Positions 16,680 to 26,031 of a stretch of DNA of 64,000 nt are shown in pieces. Each line of letters starts with the position of its first letter. The first letter of the stretch is position 1. The DNA is from JABFRJ01 sp031374735 (GTDB taxonomy: Bacteria > Pseudomonadota > Alphaproteobacteria > Rhizobiales > Hyphomicrobiaceae). The notes beneath the pieces are model-generated. The model made no database searches. It saw only the letters and a program-made list of their open reading frames with translations, and was not told where the DNA came from. A program made the translations under genes and the position numbers. The stretch covers positions 1 to 64,000 of the forward strand of contig JANMGQ010000156.1 in NCBI GenBank assembly GCA_031374735.1, read 5' to 3'.

Positions 16680-17981
16680 TCACGCGTTCAACCCCAACCG
16701 AATGGCAACCGACCGACGATGCGCATCGAGCCCCTCGGCAGTCGCGAGCGTCATAGCCGCAGGTGCGAGTGCGCGCAGCGCTGGCTCGGTCAGTCGCAAA
16801 ATCGAGGTACGCTTCATAAAGTCGAGCACGCCGAGGCCCGAGGCAAAGCGCGCCGATCGCGCCGTCGGCAGTACGTGATTCGAGCCCGACACGTAGTCGC
16901 CGATCACTTCAGGCGTGTGCGCGCCGAGGAAGATGGCGCCAGCGTTGCGGATGCGCGCGGCGAGCGCCTCGCCACCGTCCTTCGTCGCGATTTCCAGATG
17001 CTCCGCCGCGATCCGATCGGCGAGCGGCACCGCTTCGTCGAGATGGCTGACCACGATGATGGCGCCAAACGTCGCCCAGCTCTCGGCCGCAATACTTTCG
17101 CGCGACAGCAGCTTCAATTGCCGCTCCACCGCAGCCGCGACGCGATCGGCCAGTGCTGCATCATCCGTGATCAAGATCGATTGCGCGCTCGCGTCATGCT
17201 CCGCTTGGGCCAAGAGATCAGCGGCGATCCACTCGGGATTGGCTGACGCGTCGGCGATCACGAGCACTTCGCTCGGGCCCGCGATCGAGTCGATACCGAC
17301 GGTGCCGAACACCTGCCGCTTGGCCGCCGCCACATAGGCGTTGCCGGGACCAACAATCTTGGCGACCGGACGCACACTCTGCGTGCCATAGGCGAATGCT
17401 GCAACGGCCTGTGCGCCGCCGATGCGATAAATCTCGTCGACACCAGCAATACGCGCCGCAGCCAACACCAGCGGATTGAGCACCCCGCGCATGGCCGGCA
17501 CGCACATCGCGACCCGGGGGACACCGGCCACCTTCGCCGGAACCGCGTTCATAAGCACGGAACTTGGATAGCTCGCTTGCCCACCCGGTACATAAAGGCC
17601 GACCGCCTCGATCGCCGTCCAGCGCGAACCGAGATCGACCCCGGCCGAGTCCGTATAGCGGTCGTCCCTCGGCAACTGGCGCGCATGGTGGCTGCGGATG
17701 CGCTCGGCGGCAAACTCAAGCGCTGCACGTGTCGCATCGTCCGCCGACCGAAACGCGGCTTGGATCTCGCTGTCAGGAACACGAATGCCAAACACATCGA
17801 GGTCGAGCAAATCGAATGTCGCCGTCAGCTCCTGCAGGGCGCGATCCCCGCGTGCCCTGACATCGGCGATGATGGCGCGCACACGCGCATCGACGTCCTC
17901 TGACACCTCGCGCTTGGTGGTCAGAAAAGCCGCGAACTGGGCTTCGAAACCCTCGGCTGTCGTCGACAATCGGAGAACCAT
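16680..17981 (-). CDS. hisD: histidinol dehydrogenase
   Basis: A 433-residue zinc enzyme oxidising L-histidinol to histidine with two NAD+. Family signatures include LYVPGGQASYPSSVLM near 128, IVGPGNAYVAAAKRQVFG near 210, IAGPSEVLVIAD near 233, the Zn ligand region LAQAEHD near 258, the catalytic AEHLEI near 326 and SGSNHVLPT near 368. It stands apart from other his genes except hisN, 10 kb to the left. It is divergent from tctC, with 193 bases between the starts. Confidence 0.95.
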   Translation of the reverse strand: MVLRLSTTAEGFEAQFAAFLTTKREVSEDVDARVRAIIADVRARGDRALQELTATFDLLDLDVFGIRVPDSEIQAAFRSADDATRAALEFAAERIRSHHARQLPRDDRYTDSAGVDLGSRWTAIEAVGLYVPGGQASYPSSVLMNAVPAKVAGVPRVAMCVPAMRGVLNPLVLAAARIAGVDEIYRIGGAQAVAAFAYGTQSVRPVAKIVGPGNAYVAAAKRQVFGTVGIDSIAGPSEVLVIADASANPEWIAADLLAQAEHDASAQSILITDDAALADRVAAAVERQLKLLSRESIAAESWATFGAIIVVSHLDEAVPLADRIAAEHLEIATKDGGEALAARIRNAGAIFLGAHTPEVIGDYVSGSNHVLPTARSARFASGLGVLDFMKRTSILRLTEPALRALAPAAMTLATAEGLDAHRRSVAIRLGLNA

Positions 17982-18174
17982 CGCGTGTCCGTTCGGTATC
18001 GGTTTTGAGCACCTCTACACGCGGTCCGCTCGAAGTGCCACGGCAGCGTCACGCTGAATGGTCGCGCAATCGAGGTCCCACTGTCGAGGTCATCTGGACC
18101 AACCCTATGCGAGGCTCTATAACCCCGTGAAACATCCGCCCGTACGTGGTGACGGATGACCCTGGGAGACTTTC

Positions 18175-19149
18175 ATGTTCGACCGTCGGACTTTGCTCGC
18201 CACTGGCGGCGCAGCGACCCTGTCTATCGTCCTTTCAATCTCCGTTGTCGCGCAGTCGATGCCCGCGCTGCAGATCTTCGTGCCGGCCGCACCGGGCGGT
18301 GGCTGGGATCAGACCGGCCGCACGATTGAAATGGCCATGCGTACGGATGGTATCGTAAAGGACTTCAAGTTTGAGCACGCCCCGGGTGCTGGCGGTGCCG
18401 TCGGTCTGCCGAAGTTCCTCGGCGCCAAGAAAGCCCAGCCGGACGCTATCCTAGTGGGTGGCATGGTCATGGTTGGCTCGCTGATCGCCAACAAGAGCCC
18501 CGTCAAGATGACCGACCTCACGCCCATTGCGCGGCTAACAGGCGAAGCGCAGGTCGTCGTGGTTCCCGCGGAATCGCCGTTCAAGTCCATGGCCGACCTG
18601 ATGGCGGCTTTCAAAGCCGATCCGGCCAAGGTCTCGTGGGCCGGCGGCTCCGCTGGCGGTACCGATCACATCATGGCCGGAATGATCGCGCGTGCAGCCG
18701 GCGTCGAGCCGAAGAAAGTTGCTTACGTCGCCTTCGCAGGTGGCGGCCCGGCACAGGCCGCGTTGCTCGGCAATCAAGTCAGCGCCGGCATCTCCGGCTA
18801 TGGCGAATTTTCTGAACAAATCAAGGCCGGCAAACTGCGTGCACTCGCGATTTCGGCCGATAAGCGCCTCGCTGGCGCCGACACAGTCCCAACCCTGAAG
18901 GAACAGGGCGTCGATGTCGTGTTGTTCAATTGGCGCGGCGTCTTCGGCGCACCCGGCATCACGGCCGATCAGCGCAAGGCCCTGGTCGACGTCGTCGTGA
19001 AGATGACGGAAGGCCCAACCTGGAAGAGTGAGCTGGTCAAAAAGGATTGGACGCCGATCCTGCTCACCGGCGACGATTTCGGCAAGTATCTCGACACTGA
19101 AATCACCCGCATCACGGGCATTCTGGTCGACCTCGGTCTCGCACAGTAG
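18175..19149 (+). CDS. tctC: tripartite tricarboxylate transporter substrate-binding protein
   Basis: A 324-residue periplasmic solute receptor of the TctC/Bug type. The leader has DRRTLLATGG, which is Tat-like. The fold's ligand loops appear as VPAAPGGGWDQT near 37, GAGGAVG near 72, and WAGGSAGGTDH near 155. GGGAG ribosome site. It heads the tctCBA operon for uptake of a di- or tricarboxylate; the actual ligand cannot be told from sequence. Confidence 0.92.
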   Translation: MFDRRTLLATGGAATLSIVLSISVVAQSMPALQIFVPAAPGGGWDQTGRTIEMAMRTDGIVKDFKFEHAPGAGGAVGLPKFLGAKKAQPDAILVGGMVMVGSLIANKSPVKMTDLTPIARLTGEAQVVVVPAESPFKSMADLMAAFKADPAKVSWAGGSAGGTDHIMAGMIARAAGVEPKKVAYVAFAGGGPAQAALLGNQVSAGISGYGEFSEQIKAGKLRALAISADKRLAGADTVPTLKEQGVDVVLFNWRGVFGAPGITADQRKALVDVVVKMTEGPTWKSELVKKDWTPILLTGDDFGKYLDTEITRITGILVDLGLAQ

Positions 19150-19174
19150 GCGTTACATTTGGGGTGGGGGGCAC

Positions 19175-19645
19175 ATGTCTGCAAAACCGGCATGGGATGA
19201 CACGCTGCTCGGCGTTGTCATCCTGGTCTTCGCGGCTGTCGTTGCCTGGCAGACGTCGATTATCCCGTTGAACGCCATCTACGCGAAGGTCGGGCCGAAT
19301 GTGATCCCATGGTTGCTGGCAGGGATGCTTGGCCTTCTCGGTTTGGTTCTAACCGTCCAGGGACTGCGTGGCGGCTGGCCCCATGAAGAGGCGCCCGGCG
19401 ATTATGACTGGCCCGCCATCGGTTGGCTTGGCGGTGGTCTCGCAATCAACGCAGCGCTGATCGAGATCGCGGGCTTTATCCTCTGCGCCACGGTGCTGTT
19501 CGTTTTCACGGCACGCGCCTTCAAGAGCACGACGCCGTTGCGCGACACCGCCATCGGCCTCGCGCTGGCTCTCGTGTCTTATGTCGGTTTCGACCGCATT
19601 CTTGGCTATAAGATCGGCACTGGGCTGATCGAGAGGTTCATCTAA
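19175..19645 (+). CDS. tctB: tripartite tricarboxylate transporter small membrane subunit
   Basis: A 156-residue membrane protein with four hydrophobic segments (about residues 10-30, 42-60, 77-97, 118-135). Poorly conserved, as is usual for TctB, but identified by size and its position between tctC and tctA. The stop overlaps the tctA start in TAATG. Start ATG 19175 after a G-rich ribosome site. Confidence 0.88.
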   Translation: MSAKPAWDDTLLGVVILVFAAVVAWQTSIIPLNAIYAKVGPNVIPWLLAGMLGLLGLVLTVQGLRGGWPHEEAPGDYDWPAIGWLGGGLAINAALIEIAGFILCATVLFVFTARAFKSTTPLRDTAIGLALALVSYVGFDRILGYKIGTGLIERFI

Positions 19646-21156
19646 TGGAGACCCTCTCGGCCCTGATGCAAGGCTTCGCGATCGCGCTGACGCCTTGGAA
19701 CCTGATGTGGTGCTTCGTCGGCGTTACACTTGGCACGGCCATCGGTGTCTTGCCGGGCCTCGGGCCAGCGCTGACCATCGCGCTGCTGTTGCCCATCACC
19801 TACAAGGTCGATGCCACGGCGGCGTTCATTCTCTTTGCCGGCATCTACTACGGCGCCATGTACGGCGGCTCGACCACGTCGATCCTGCTCAACACACCCG
19901 GCGAAAGCGCGTCCATCGTCACGGCGCTTGAAGGCAACAAGATGGCCCGCAAGGGGCGTGCGGGCGCGGCGCTATCGACGGCTGCCATCGGCTCGTTTGT
20001 GGCTGGCACCATCGGCACCATCGGCCTGACGTTCATTGCCGTCCCGATCGTCAACTTCGCCCTCAAGTTTGGGCCAGCCGAATACTTTTCGCTCGCCATC
20101 CTGGCCTTTGTCGCGGTTTCGGCCGTACTCGGCAACTCCGCGGTTCGCGGGCTGGCCAGCCTGGCCGTGGGCATATTCCTCGGCATGATCGGCATCGACC
20201 AGCAGACGGGGCAGGCGCGCTTCACATTTGGCGTCACCGAACTCTACGATGGCATCAACGTCATTGTCGTGGCGGTCGGCCTGTTTGCCGTCGGCGAGAC
20301 ACTGTACCTCGCCGCATTCAAACGTAAGGCAGACAGCGTTGAAGTGCTGTCGGTGACGGATTCGATCTGGCTGACCGCTGAGGATTGGTCGCGGTCGTGG
20401 AAGGCGTGGATCAGGGGCTCGCTCATAGGTTTCCCAATCGGTGCCATGCCGGCGGGCGGCGCGGAAATTCCAACGTTTCTGTCCTACTATCTCGAAAAGA
20501 AGCTGTCGAAACACCCGGAAGAATTCGGCCACGGCGCCATCGAAGGCGTCGCCGGGCCGGAGGCCGCCAACAACGCGTCGGCGGCCGGCGTGCTTGTCCC
20601 CATGCTGGCACTCGGCCTGCCGACCTCGGCGACAGCTGCCATTATGCTGTCGGCGTTCCAGAGCTACGGCATCAATCCTGGCCCGACACTGTTCACCACA
20701 CAGGGCGCGCTGGTGTGGGGGCTGATCGCGAGCCTCTACGTCGGCAACGTCATGCTGCTGGTGTTGAACCTGCCGCTTGTGTCGCTGTGGGTGAAGATGC
20801 TGCACATTCCAGAGCGCTGGCTCTATGGCGGCATCCTGATGTTTGCGACCATCGGCACCTATGGCATCAGTCGCTCGGCCATTGACCTGCTGCTGCTCTA
20901 CACCATGGGCATCATGGGCTTCTTCATGCGCAGGTTCGATTTTCCGACCGCACCGATCATCATCGGCATGATCCTCGGCCCCATGGCGGAGCAGTCGTTC
21001 CGACAAGCCATGACCATTTCCAACGGCGATCTCAGCATCTTCGTCACCAAGCCGCTGTCTCTCACGCTGTTGCTGCTTGCGCTTGCGGCTGTGATTGGCC
21101 CAGCCCTCTGGCGGATGGTCGCCGCACGGCGTGGTGGCCCGATCGCCTCCCAATGA
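19645..21156 (+). CDS. tctA: tripartite tricarboxylate transporter large membrane subunit
   Basis: A 503-residue transport subunit with about 11-12 membrane segments. It carries the TctA signature near residue 32 (GVLPGLGPALTIALLLPIT) and the second conserved loop near 310 (LALGLPTSATAAIML), plus YGGSTTSILLNTPGE near 73. It is sodium- or proton-coupled and works with the TctC receptor encoded upstream. Confidence 0.95.
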   Translation: METLSALMQGFAIALTPWNLMWCFVGVTLGTAIGVLPGLGPALTIALLLPITYKVDATAAFILFAGIYYGAMYGGSTTSILLNTPGESASIVTALEGNKMARKGRAGAALSTAAIGSFVAGTIGTIGLTFIAVPIVNFALKFGPAEYFSLAILAFVAVSAVLGNSAVRGLASLAVGIFLGMIGIDQQTGQARFTFGVTELYDGINVIVVAVGLFAVGETLYLAAFKRKADSVEVLSVTDSIWLTAEDWSRSWKAWIRGSLIGFPIGAMPAGGAEIPTFLSYYLEKKLSKHPEEFGHGAIEGVAGPEAANNASAAGVLVPMLALGLPTSATAAIMLSAFQSYGINPGPTLFTTQGALVWGLIASLYVGNVMLLVLNLPLVSLWVKMLHIPERWLYGGILMFATIGTYGISRSAIDLLLLYTMGIMGFFMRRFDFPTAPIIIGMILGPMAEQSFRQAMTISNGDLSIFVTKPLSLTLLLLALAAVIGPALWRMVAARRGGPIASQ

Positions 21157-21175
21157 TGCCCGACGCGATCAGCCT

Positions 21176-21206
21176 CCGCCGTTTCGCACGTGCGAACAAA
21201 CGGCGG
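21176..21206 (+). terminator. likely terminator of tctCBA
   Basis: A 9-bp stem CCGCCGTTT/AAACGGCGG (21176-21184 with 21198-21206), its loop itself partly palindromic (CGCACGTGCG), is followed by a pyrimidine-rich CCTTTGCCTTTCTT. It starts 20 bases after the tctA stop. Confidence 0.6.
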
Positions 21207-21370
21207 CCTTTGCCTTTCTTGCGTGCATATGCGAGACAAAAGGCCACGGTTAATCTAGGGTGCTGCATCCCTTTGGACAGTTGCAGTGCACAATGCCGGG
21301 ACTCTAGACAGAGGCGCTAGTTTATTGCCGTGCGCGTCAACCTTCTTGGCGCCGAACAGGAGCCTGCTCG

Positions 21371-22126
21371 ATGAAAGTCCTCGTGCCGGTCAAGCGAGTT
21401 GTCGACTACAACGTGAAGATCCGCGTCAAATCCGACGGGTCGGGCGTCGAGCTCGCCAACGTCAAGATGAGCATGAACCCCTTCGACGAGATCGCCATCG
21501 AAGAGGCGGTCCGCATGAAAGAAAAAGGTGTCGCGACTGAGATCGTGGCTGTTTCCATCGGACCGGCAAAGGCCGCCGAGACGATCCGCACAGCGCTTTC
21601 TATGGGCGCTGATCGCGGCATCCTGGTCGAGGTCGGCGAAAACGAACAGATCGAACCTCTCGCCGTCGCCAAGCTGTTGAAAGCCGTTATTGCCGCCGAG
21701 AATCCAAACCTCGTTATCCTTGGCAAGCAAGCCATCGACGACGACTGCAATCAGACCGGCCAGATGCTGGCTGCCCTGCTCAAGTGGCCGCAGGCGACGT
21801 ACGCCTCCAAGATCGTCCTTGAAGGTGGCGACGCCACCGTGACGCGCGAAGTTGACGGCGGCATGGAAGTCTTGCGCCTCAAGATGCCCTGCATCGTCAC
21901 CACGGATCTGCGTTTGAACGAGCCGCGCTATCCGTCGTTGCCCAACATCATGAAGGCCAAGAAAAAGCCGCTCGACACCAAAAAGCCGGCCGACCTCGGC
22001 GTCGATATCGCGGCCCGCCTGAAAGTGCTCAAGACCGTCGAACCATCGGGCCGCCAAGCCGGCGTCAAGGTCAAGACCGTGGGCGAACTCGTCACGAAAC
22101 TGAAAGACGCAGGGGTGCTGCAATGA
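21371..22126 (+). CDS. etfB: electron transfer flavoprotein beta subunit
   Basis: A 251-residue subunit that binds AMP and docks with acyl-CoA dehydrogenases. Signatures are MKVLVPVKRVVDYNVKIRV at the start, NPFDEIAIEEAVR near 36, the ILGKQAIDDDCNQTGQ segment near 116, and the recognition-loop LRLNEPRYPSLPNIMKA near 178. AGGAG ribosome site 9 bases upstream. Overlaps etfA by 4 bases (ATGA). Confidence 0.96.
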   Translation: MKVLVPVKRVVDYNVKIRVKSDGSGVELANVKMSMNPFDEIAIEEAVRMKEKGVATEIVAVSIGPAKAAETIRTALSMGADRGILVEVGENEQIEPLAVAKLLKAVIAAENPNLVILGKQAIDDDCNQTGQMLAALLKWPQATYASKIVLEGGDATVTREVDGGMEVLRLKMPCIVTTDLRLNEPRYPSLPNIMKAKKKPLDTKKPADLGVDIAARLKVLKTVEPSGRQAGVKVKTVGELVTKLKDAGVLQ

Positions 22127-23067
22127 GCGTTCTTCTGATTGCTGAGCACGACAACGTAAACCTCAACGCCGCCACCGCCAAAGCCATGACCGCGGCCAAG
22201 GCGATCGGCGGTGCGGTGCACGTCCTCGTAGCCGGCCACAATTGCAAAGGCGTCGCCGAACAAGCCACCAAACTCGATGGCGCCGCCAAGGTGCTGCTCG
22301 CGGACGCGCCGCAATATGCACGCGCGCTGGCTGAGGAAATGGCCGCCCTCGTGACACCGATGATGGCCAACTACACGGCCTTGCTCGCCTGCTCCACGCC
22401 CTCGGGCAAGAACATGCTGCCACGCATCGCCGCCGAACTTGACGTGATGCAGATCTCTGACGTCATGAAGGTCATCTCACCTAACACCTTTGAACGCCCG
22501 ATCTACGCCGGCAACGCCATCCAGACCGTGCAATCCGGCGACGCCAAGAAGGTCATGACCATCCGCACGGCCTCTTTCGCAGCGGTCGCCATGACCGGCA
22601 GCGCGGCGGTTGAGAGCATTTCTGCGGCAGGAGTCGCGGGCCTCTCGACGTTCGAGAAAGCCGAGATCCAAAAGAACGACCGGCCTGAACTGGCGTCTGC
22701 CCGCATCGTTGTCTCGGGCGGCCGTGGCATGGGCTCGGGCGAGAACTTCAAGACATATATCGAGCCTGTGGCCGATGCCCTTGGTGCCGCTGTCGGCGCC
22801 TCACGCGCCGCAGTTGACGCGGGCTACGTGCCAAACGACTATCAGGTCGGCCAAACCGGCAAGGTCGTCGCACCTGATTTGTATGTCGCTGTCGGCATTT
22901 CCGGCGCGATCCAGCATCTCGCCGGTATGAAGGACAGCAAAGTCATCGTCGCCATCAACAAGGACGCGGAGGCACCGATCTTCTCGGTCGCCGATTACGG
23001 CCTCGTCGGTGATCTCTTCCAGCTGATGCCCGAGCTGAAAGCCGAAATCTCGAAGTCCAAGGGCTAA
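22123..23067 (+). CDS. etfA: electron transfer flavoprotein alpha subunit
   Basis: A 314-residue FAD-binding subunit passing electrons from acyl-CoA dehydrogenases to ETF-quinone oxidoreductase. FAD motifs in the C-terminal half: VSGGRGMGSGENF near 197, VGQTGKVVAPDLYVAVGIS near 245 and AINKDAEAPIFSVADYG near 280. Translationally coupled to etfB. With the next gene it points to fatty-acid or hydroxybutyrate oxidation. Confidence 0.96.
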   Translation: MSVLLIAEHDNVNLNAATAKAMTAAKAIGGAVHVLVAGHNCKGVAEQATKLDGAAKVLLADAPQYARALAEEMAALVTPMMANYTALLACSTPSGKNMLPRIAAELDVMQISDVMKVISPNTFERPIYAGNAIQTVQSGDAKKVMTIRTASFAAVAMTGSAAVESISAAGVAGLSTFEKAEIQKNDRPELASARIVVSGGRGMGSGENFKTYIEPVADALGAAVGASRAAVDAGYVPNDYQVGQTGKVVAPDLYVAVGISGAIQHLAGMKDSKVIVAINKDAEAPIFSVADYGLVGDLFQLMPELKAEISKSKG

Positions 23068-23079
23068 CGAATTCCCTTC

Positions 23080-23243
23080 TCTCCCACTTTTGGGAGAAAA
23101 GGTGGCCGAAGGCCGGATGAGGGGCAGCATCAGCGGGGACCGATCAATTGGCCTGGGCTTATTGATCTAACGCCGTCGGAGCAAGTCGCCGCCCCTCACC
23201 CGCCCTGCGGGCACCCTCACCCCTCAGAATTGAGGGGTGAGGG
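23080..23243. repeat. composite intergenic hairpin region after etfA
   Basis: It contains a 7-bp hairpin TCTCCCA/TGGGAGA (23080-23097) and, at the right end, a perfect 13-bp hairpin (23214-23226 with 23231-23243, loop GAAT). The middle holds GATGAGGGGC and an inverted GCCCCTCAC. The words match dispersed hairpin repeats common in alphaproteobacteria and resemble the arms at 1016-1114. The right hairpin lies just before the next gene's ribosome site. Confidence 0.65.
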
Positions 23244-23269
23244 AAGAGCAACACACGAAAGGCCCGGCC

Positions 23270-24157
23270 GTGACAGGTCAGACGAGTATTCGCAAGGTCG
23301 GCGTCATCGGCGCAGGGCAGATGGGCAATGGCATTGCCCACGTGGTGGCCGTCGCCGGCTATGACGTCGCCGTCAACGATTTGAAGCGCGAGGCTTTCGA
23401 CAAGGCCTTCGGCATCATCGAAAAGAACCTGACCCGTCAGGTGTCGCGCGGCATCATCAAAGACGAGACGATGCGCGTCGCCATGAAGCGGATTACATTT
23501 GCCGAGAACTTCGCAGCTCTCGCCGATTGTGACATCGTCATCGAGGCTGCGACCGAAGACGAGGCCATCAAGAAGAAGATCTTCGCCGAGCTCTGCCCGA
23601 AGCTGAAAAAGAGCGCGATCGTCGCCTCCAACACGTCGTCGATCTCGATCACGCGTCTGGCCGCGGCCACCGACCGGCCGGAAAACTTCATCGGCATACA
23701 CTTCATGAACCCTGTGCCGGTCATGCAGCTCGTCGAGTTGATCCGCGGCATCGCCACGGAAGAGACGACGTTTTCCAAGTGCAAGGAATTCGTGGCCTCG
23801 CTCGGCAAGACCATCGCGGTCGCCGAAGATTTCCCGGCCTTCATCGTCAACCGAATCCTGCTGCCGATGATCAACGAAGCCGTCTACACGCTGTATGAGG
23901 GCGTCGGCACGGTCGAGAGCATCGACAAGGCCATGAAGCTCGGCGCCAACCACCCCATGGGCCCGTTGGAACTGGCAGACTTCATCGGCTTGGACACCTG
24001 CCTGAGCGTCATGCAGGTGCTCTACGAGGGCCTTGCCGATAGCAAGTATCGCCCGTGCCCCTTGCTGGTGAAGTACGTCGAAGCCGGCTGGCTCGGCCGC
24101 AAGACCCAACGCGGGTTCTACGACTATCGCGGCGAGAAGCCCGTGCCGACGCGGTAA
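23270..24157 (+). CDS. hbd: 3-hydroxybutyryl-CoA dehydrogenase
   Basis: A 295-residue NAD(P)-dependent dehydrogenase of the 3-hydroxyacyl-CoA family. The Rossmann motif VGVIGAGQMGNGIAHV is at the N-terminus; the catalytic His-Glu pair is in FIGIHFMNPVPVMQLVE near 145; ANHPMGPLELADFIGLD lies near 228. GTG 23270 is preferred because GAAAGG sits about 8 bases upstream, whereas ATG 23237 falls inside a hairpin repeat. Probably acts in crotonyl/acetoacetyl-CoA metabolism with etfAB. Confidence 0.9.
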   Translation: MTGQTSIRKVGVIGAGQMGNGIAHVVAVAGYDVAVNDLKREAFDKAFGIIEKNLTRQVSRGIIKDETMRVAMKRITFAENFAALADCDIVIEAATEDEAIKKKIFAELCPKLKKSAIVASNTSSISITRLAAATDRPENFIGIHFMNPVPVMQLVELIRGIATEETTFSKCKEFVASLGKTIAVAEDFPAFIVNRILLPMINEAVYTLYEGVGTVESIDKAMKLGANHPMGPLELADFIGLDTCLSVMQVLYEGLADSKYRPCPLLVKYVEAGWLGRKTQRGFYDYRGEKPVPTR

Positions 24158-24195
24158 CGCCAACGGTCAGAAAGTGTGATTGATCAACCGGTCGT

Positions 24196-24267
24196 GCAAA
24201 GCCACTCGTGCTTTGCGGATAGGGGCAAAGATCCGGATGCCAAATTGACCGGCAAAGGCCGGTCAAT
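24196..24267 (+). other. two hairpins upstream of gatA
   Basis: A 7-bp stem GCAAAGC/GCTTTGC (24196-24202 with 24210-24216) is followed by a perfect 10-bp stem (24244-24253 with 24258-24267, loop AAAG). Neither is followed by a T-run. They occupy the 233-base gap between hbd and gatA, where no gatC-like ORF exists. Confidence 0.45.
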
Positions 24268-24390
24268 CGGTCCGGGATGGTTCCATGGTTGCGGCGCTCA
24301 CGCGAATGCCATGGGGCTTACGCGCCGGAAGATTTCGGCTATCAGGGCGCCAAACCAGTGCCGCCCGACCGGCCCGCAGGATCGCCGCCC

Positions 24391-25881
24391 ATGACCGATC
24401 TGACCAAACTGACCCTTGCCGACGCCCGCGACGGCCTGCGTGCGAAAAAATTCACCTCGACCGAGCTGACCAAGGCATTCAACAGCGCTATCGAAAAAGG
24501 CAATTCGGCGCTGAATGCCTATGTGCTGCCGACGCCCGAACAGGCGCTGGCCATGGCGCAGATCTCCGACAACAAGCTCGCCAAAGGCGAGGGCCGCCCG
24601 CTCGAGGGTGTGCCACTGGGCATCAAGGACCTGTTCGCGACCAAGGGCGTGCGCACGACGGCCTGCTCGAAGATCCTGGACGAGTTCAAGCCGACCTACG
24701 AATCGACCGTGACGCAGAACCTGTGGGACGCCGGCGCGGTCATGCTCGGCAAGCTCAACAACGACGAGTTCGCCATGGGGTCGTCGAACGAGACGAGCTG
24801 CTTTGGTAGCGTGGTCAACCCCTGGCGCCGCCTCAAGGACGGCAAGGTCGACAACGCCAAGCTGGTGCCCGGTGGCTCGTCGGGCGGTTCGTCATCGTCC
24901 GTCGCAGCCGACCTGTGCCTTGCAGCAACCGCGACAGACACCGGCGGCTCGATCCGCCAGCCAGCCGCTCTCACCGGCACTGTCGGCATCAAGCCGACCT
25001 ATGGCCGCTGCTCGCGCTGGGGCATCGTCGCCTTCGCGTCTTCGCTCGATCAGGCAGGCCCGATCGCCAAGACCACGCGCGATGCGGCCATCATGCTCAG
25101 GCACATGGCGAGCTTCGATCCGAAAGATTCGACCTCGGTTGATATGGCAGTGCCTGATTATGAGGCCGACCTGAAAAAGGGTGTTAAAGGCCTGCGCGTC
25201 GGCGTGCCGAAGGAATACCGCATCGACGGCATGTCCAAGGAAGCCGACGACCTCTGGCAGAAGGGCATCGCGTGGCTGAAGGCTGCTGGCGCGACAGTGC
25301 ATGACATCTCGCTGCCACACACGAAGTATGCGCTGCCGGCCTACTATATTGTGGCCCCCGCCGAATGCTCGTCCAATCTCGCGCGCTACGATGGCATGCG
25401 ATATGGCCTGCGCGTGCCAGGCAAAGACCTCATCGAGACCTACGAGAACACGCGCGCCGCGGGTTTCGGCAAGGAAGTGAAACGCCGCGTGCTGATCGGC
25501 ACCTATGTGCTCTCCGCCGGTTATTACGACGCCTATTACCTGAAGGCGCAGAAAGTGCGCACGCTGATCAAGAAGGACTTCGATGACGCGTGGTCCACGG
25601 TCGATGTCGTCTTGACGCCGACGACGCCGAACCCCGCCTTCGCTTTTGGCGAGAAGAGCGGCGATCCTTTGGCTATGTATCTGGAAGACATCTTCACGGT
25701 GACGGTCAATATGGCGGGCTTACCCGGCATCTCGGTGCCGGCTGGCCTCTCGTCGCAAGGCACGCCGCTCGGCCTGCAGCTGATCGGCAAGCCCTTCGAC
25801 GAGGGCACGCTGTTTCGCGCCAGCCAGGCCATCGAGGATGCCGCCGGCCGCTTCCTGGTGCCGGCGAAGTGGTGGGGCTAA
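24391..25881 (+). CDS. gatA: aspartyl/glutamyl-tRNA amidotransferase subunit A
   Basis: A 496-residue amidase-signature enzyme converting Glu-tRNA(Gln) or Asp-tRNA(Asn) to the amide form as part of GatCAB. The Ser-cisSer-Lys triad is visible: Lys in PLGIKDLF near 79, Ser-rich VPGGSSGGSSSSVA near 155, and DTGGSIRQPA near 180 with the nucleophile. ATG 24391 follows AGGA at 9 bases. The C-terminal NMAGLPGISVPAG is typical of GatA rather than other amidases. gatB and gatC are not in the window. Confidence 0.93.
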   Translation: MTDLTKLTLADARDGLRAKKFTSTELTKAFNSAIEKGNSALNAYVLPTPEQALAMAQISDNKLAKGEGRPLEGVPLGIKDLFATKGVRTTACSKILDEFKPTYESTVTQNLWDAGAVMLGKLNNDEFAMGSSNETSCFGSVVNPWRRLKDGKVDNAKLVPGGSSGGSSSSVAADLCLAATATDTGGSIRQPAALTGTVGIKPTYGRCSRWGIVAFASSLDQAGPIAKTTRDAAIMLRHMASFDPKDSTSVDMAVPDYEADLKKGVKGLRVGVPKEYRIDGMSKEADDLWQKGIAWLKAAGATVHDISLPHTKYALPAYYIVAPAECSSNLARYDGMRYGLRVPGKDLIETYENTRAAGFGKEVKRRVLIGTYVLSAGYYDAYYLKAQKVRTLIKKDFDDAWSTVDVVLTPTTPNPAFAFGEKSGDPLAMYLEDIFTVTVNMAGLPGISVPAGLSSQGTPLGLQLIGKPFDEGTLFRASQAIEDAAGRFLVPAKWWG

Positions 25882-26031
25882 AACTCATCACCGAAGCGGC
25901 GTCCTGGGGGCTCAGAGCAGCTGTCCGGCACCTCTCGGGTCGGGCAGCGCGCTGCGCCAGCGGGTCGCGCAGGCTTCGGTGTATCACTTGTGAAGCAAGT
26001 CCGATGCCAGACCATCCGACACTTGTACCCG

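Noticed and set aside
19972..21153. 393-codon minus-strand ORF
   Set aside because: It is antisense to tctA and rich in Arg/His/Asp, typical of a shadow frame in GC-rich DNA.
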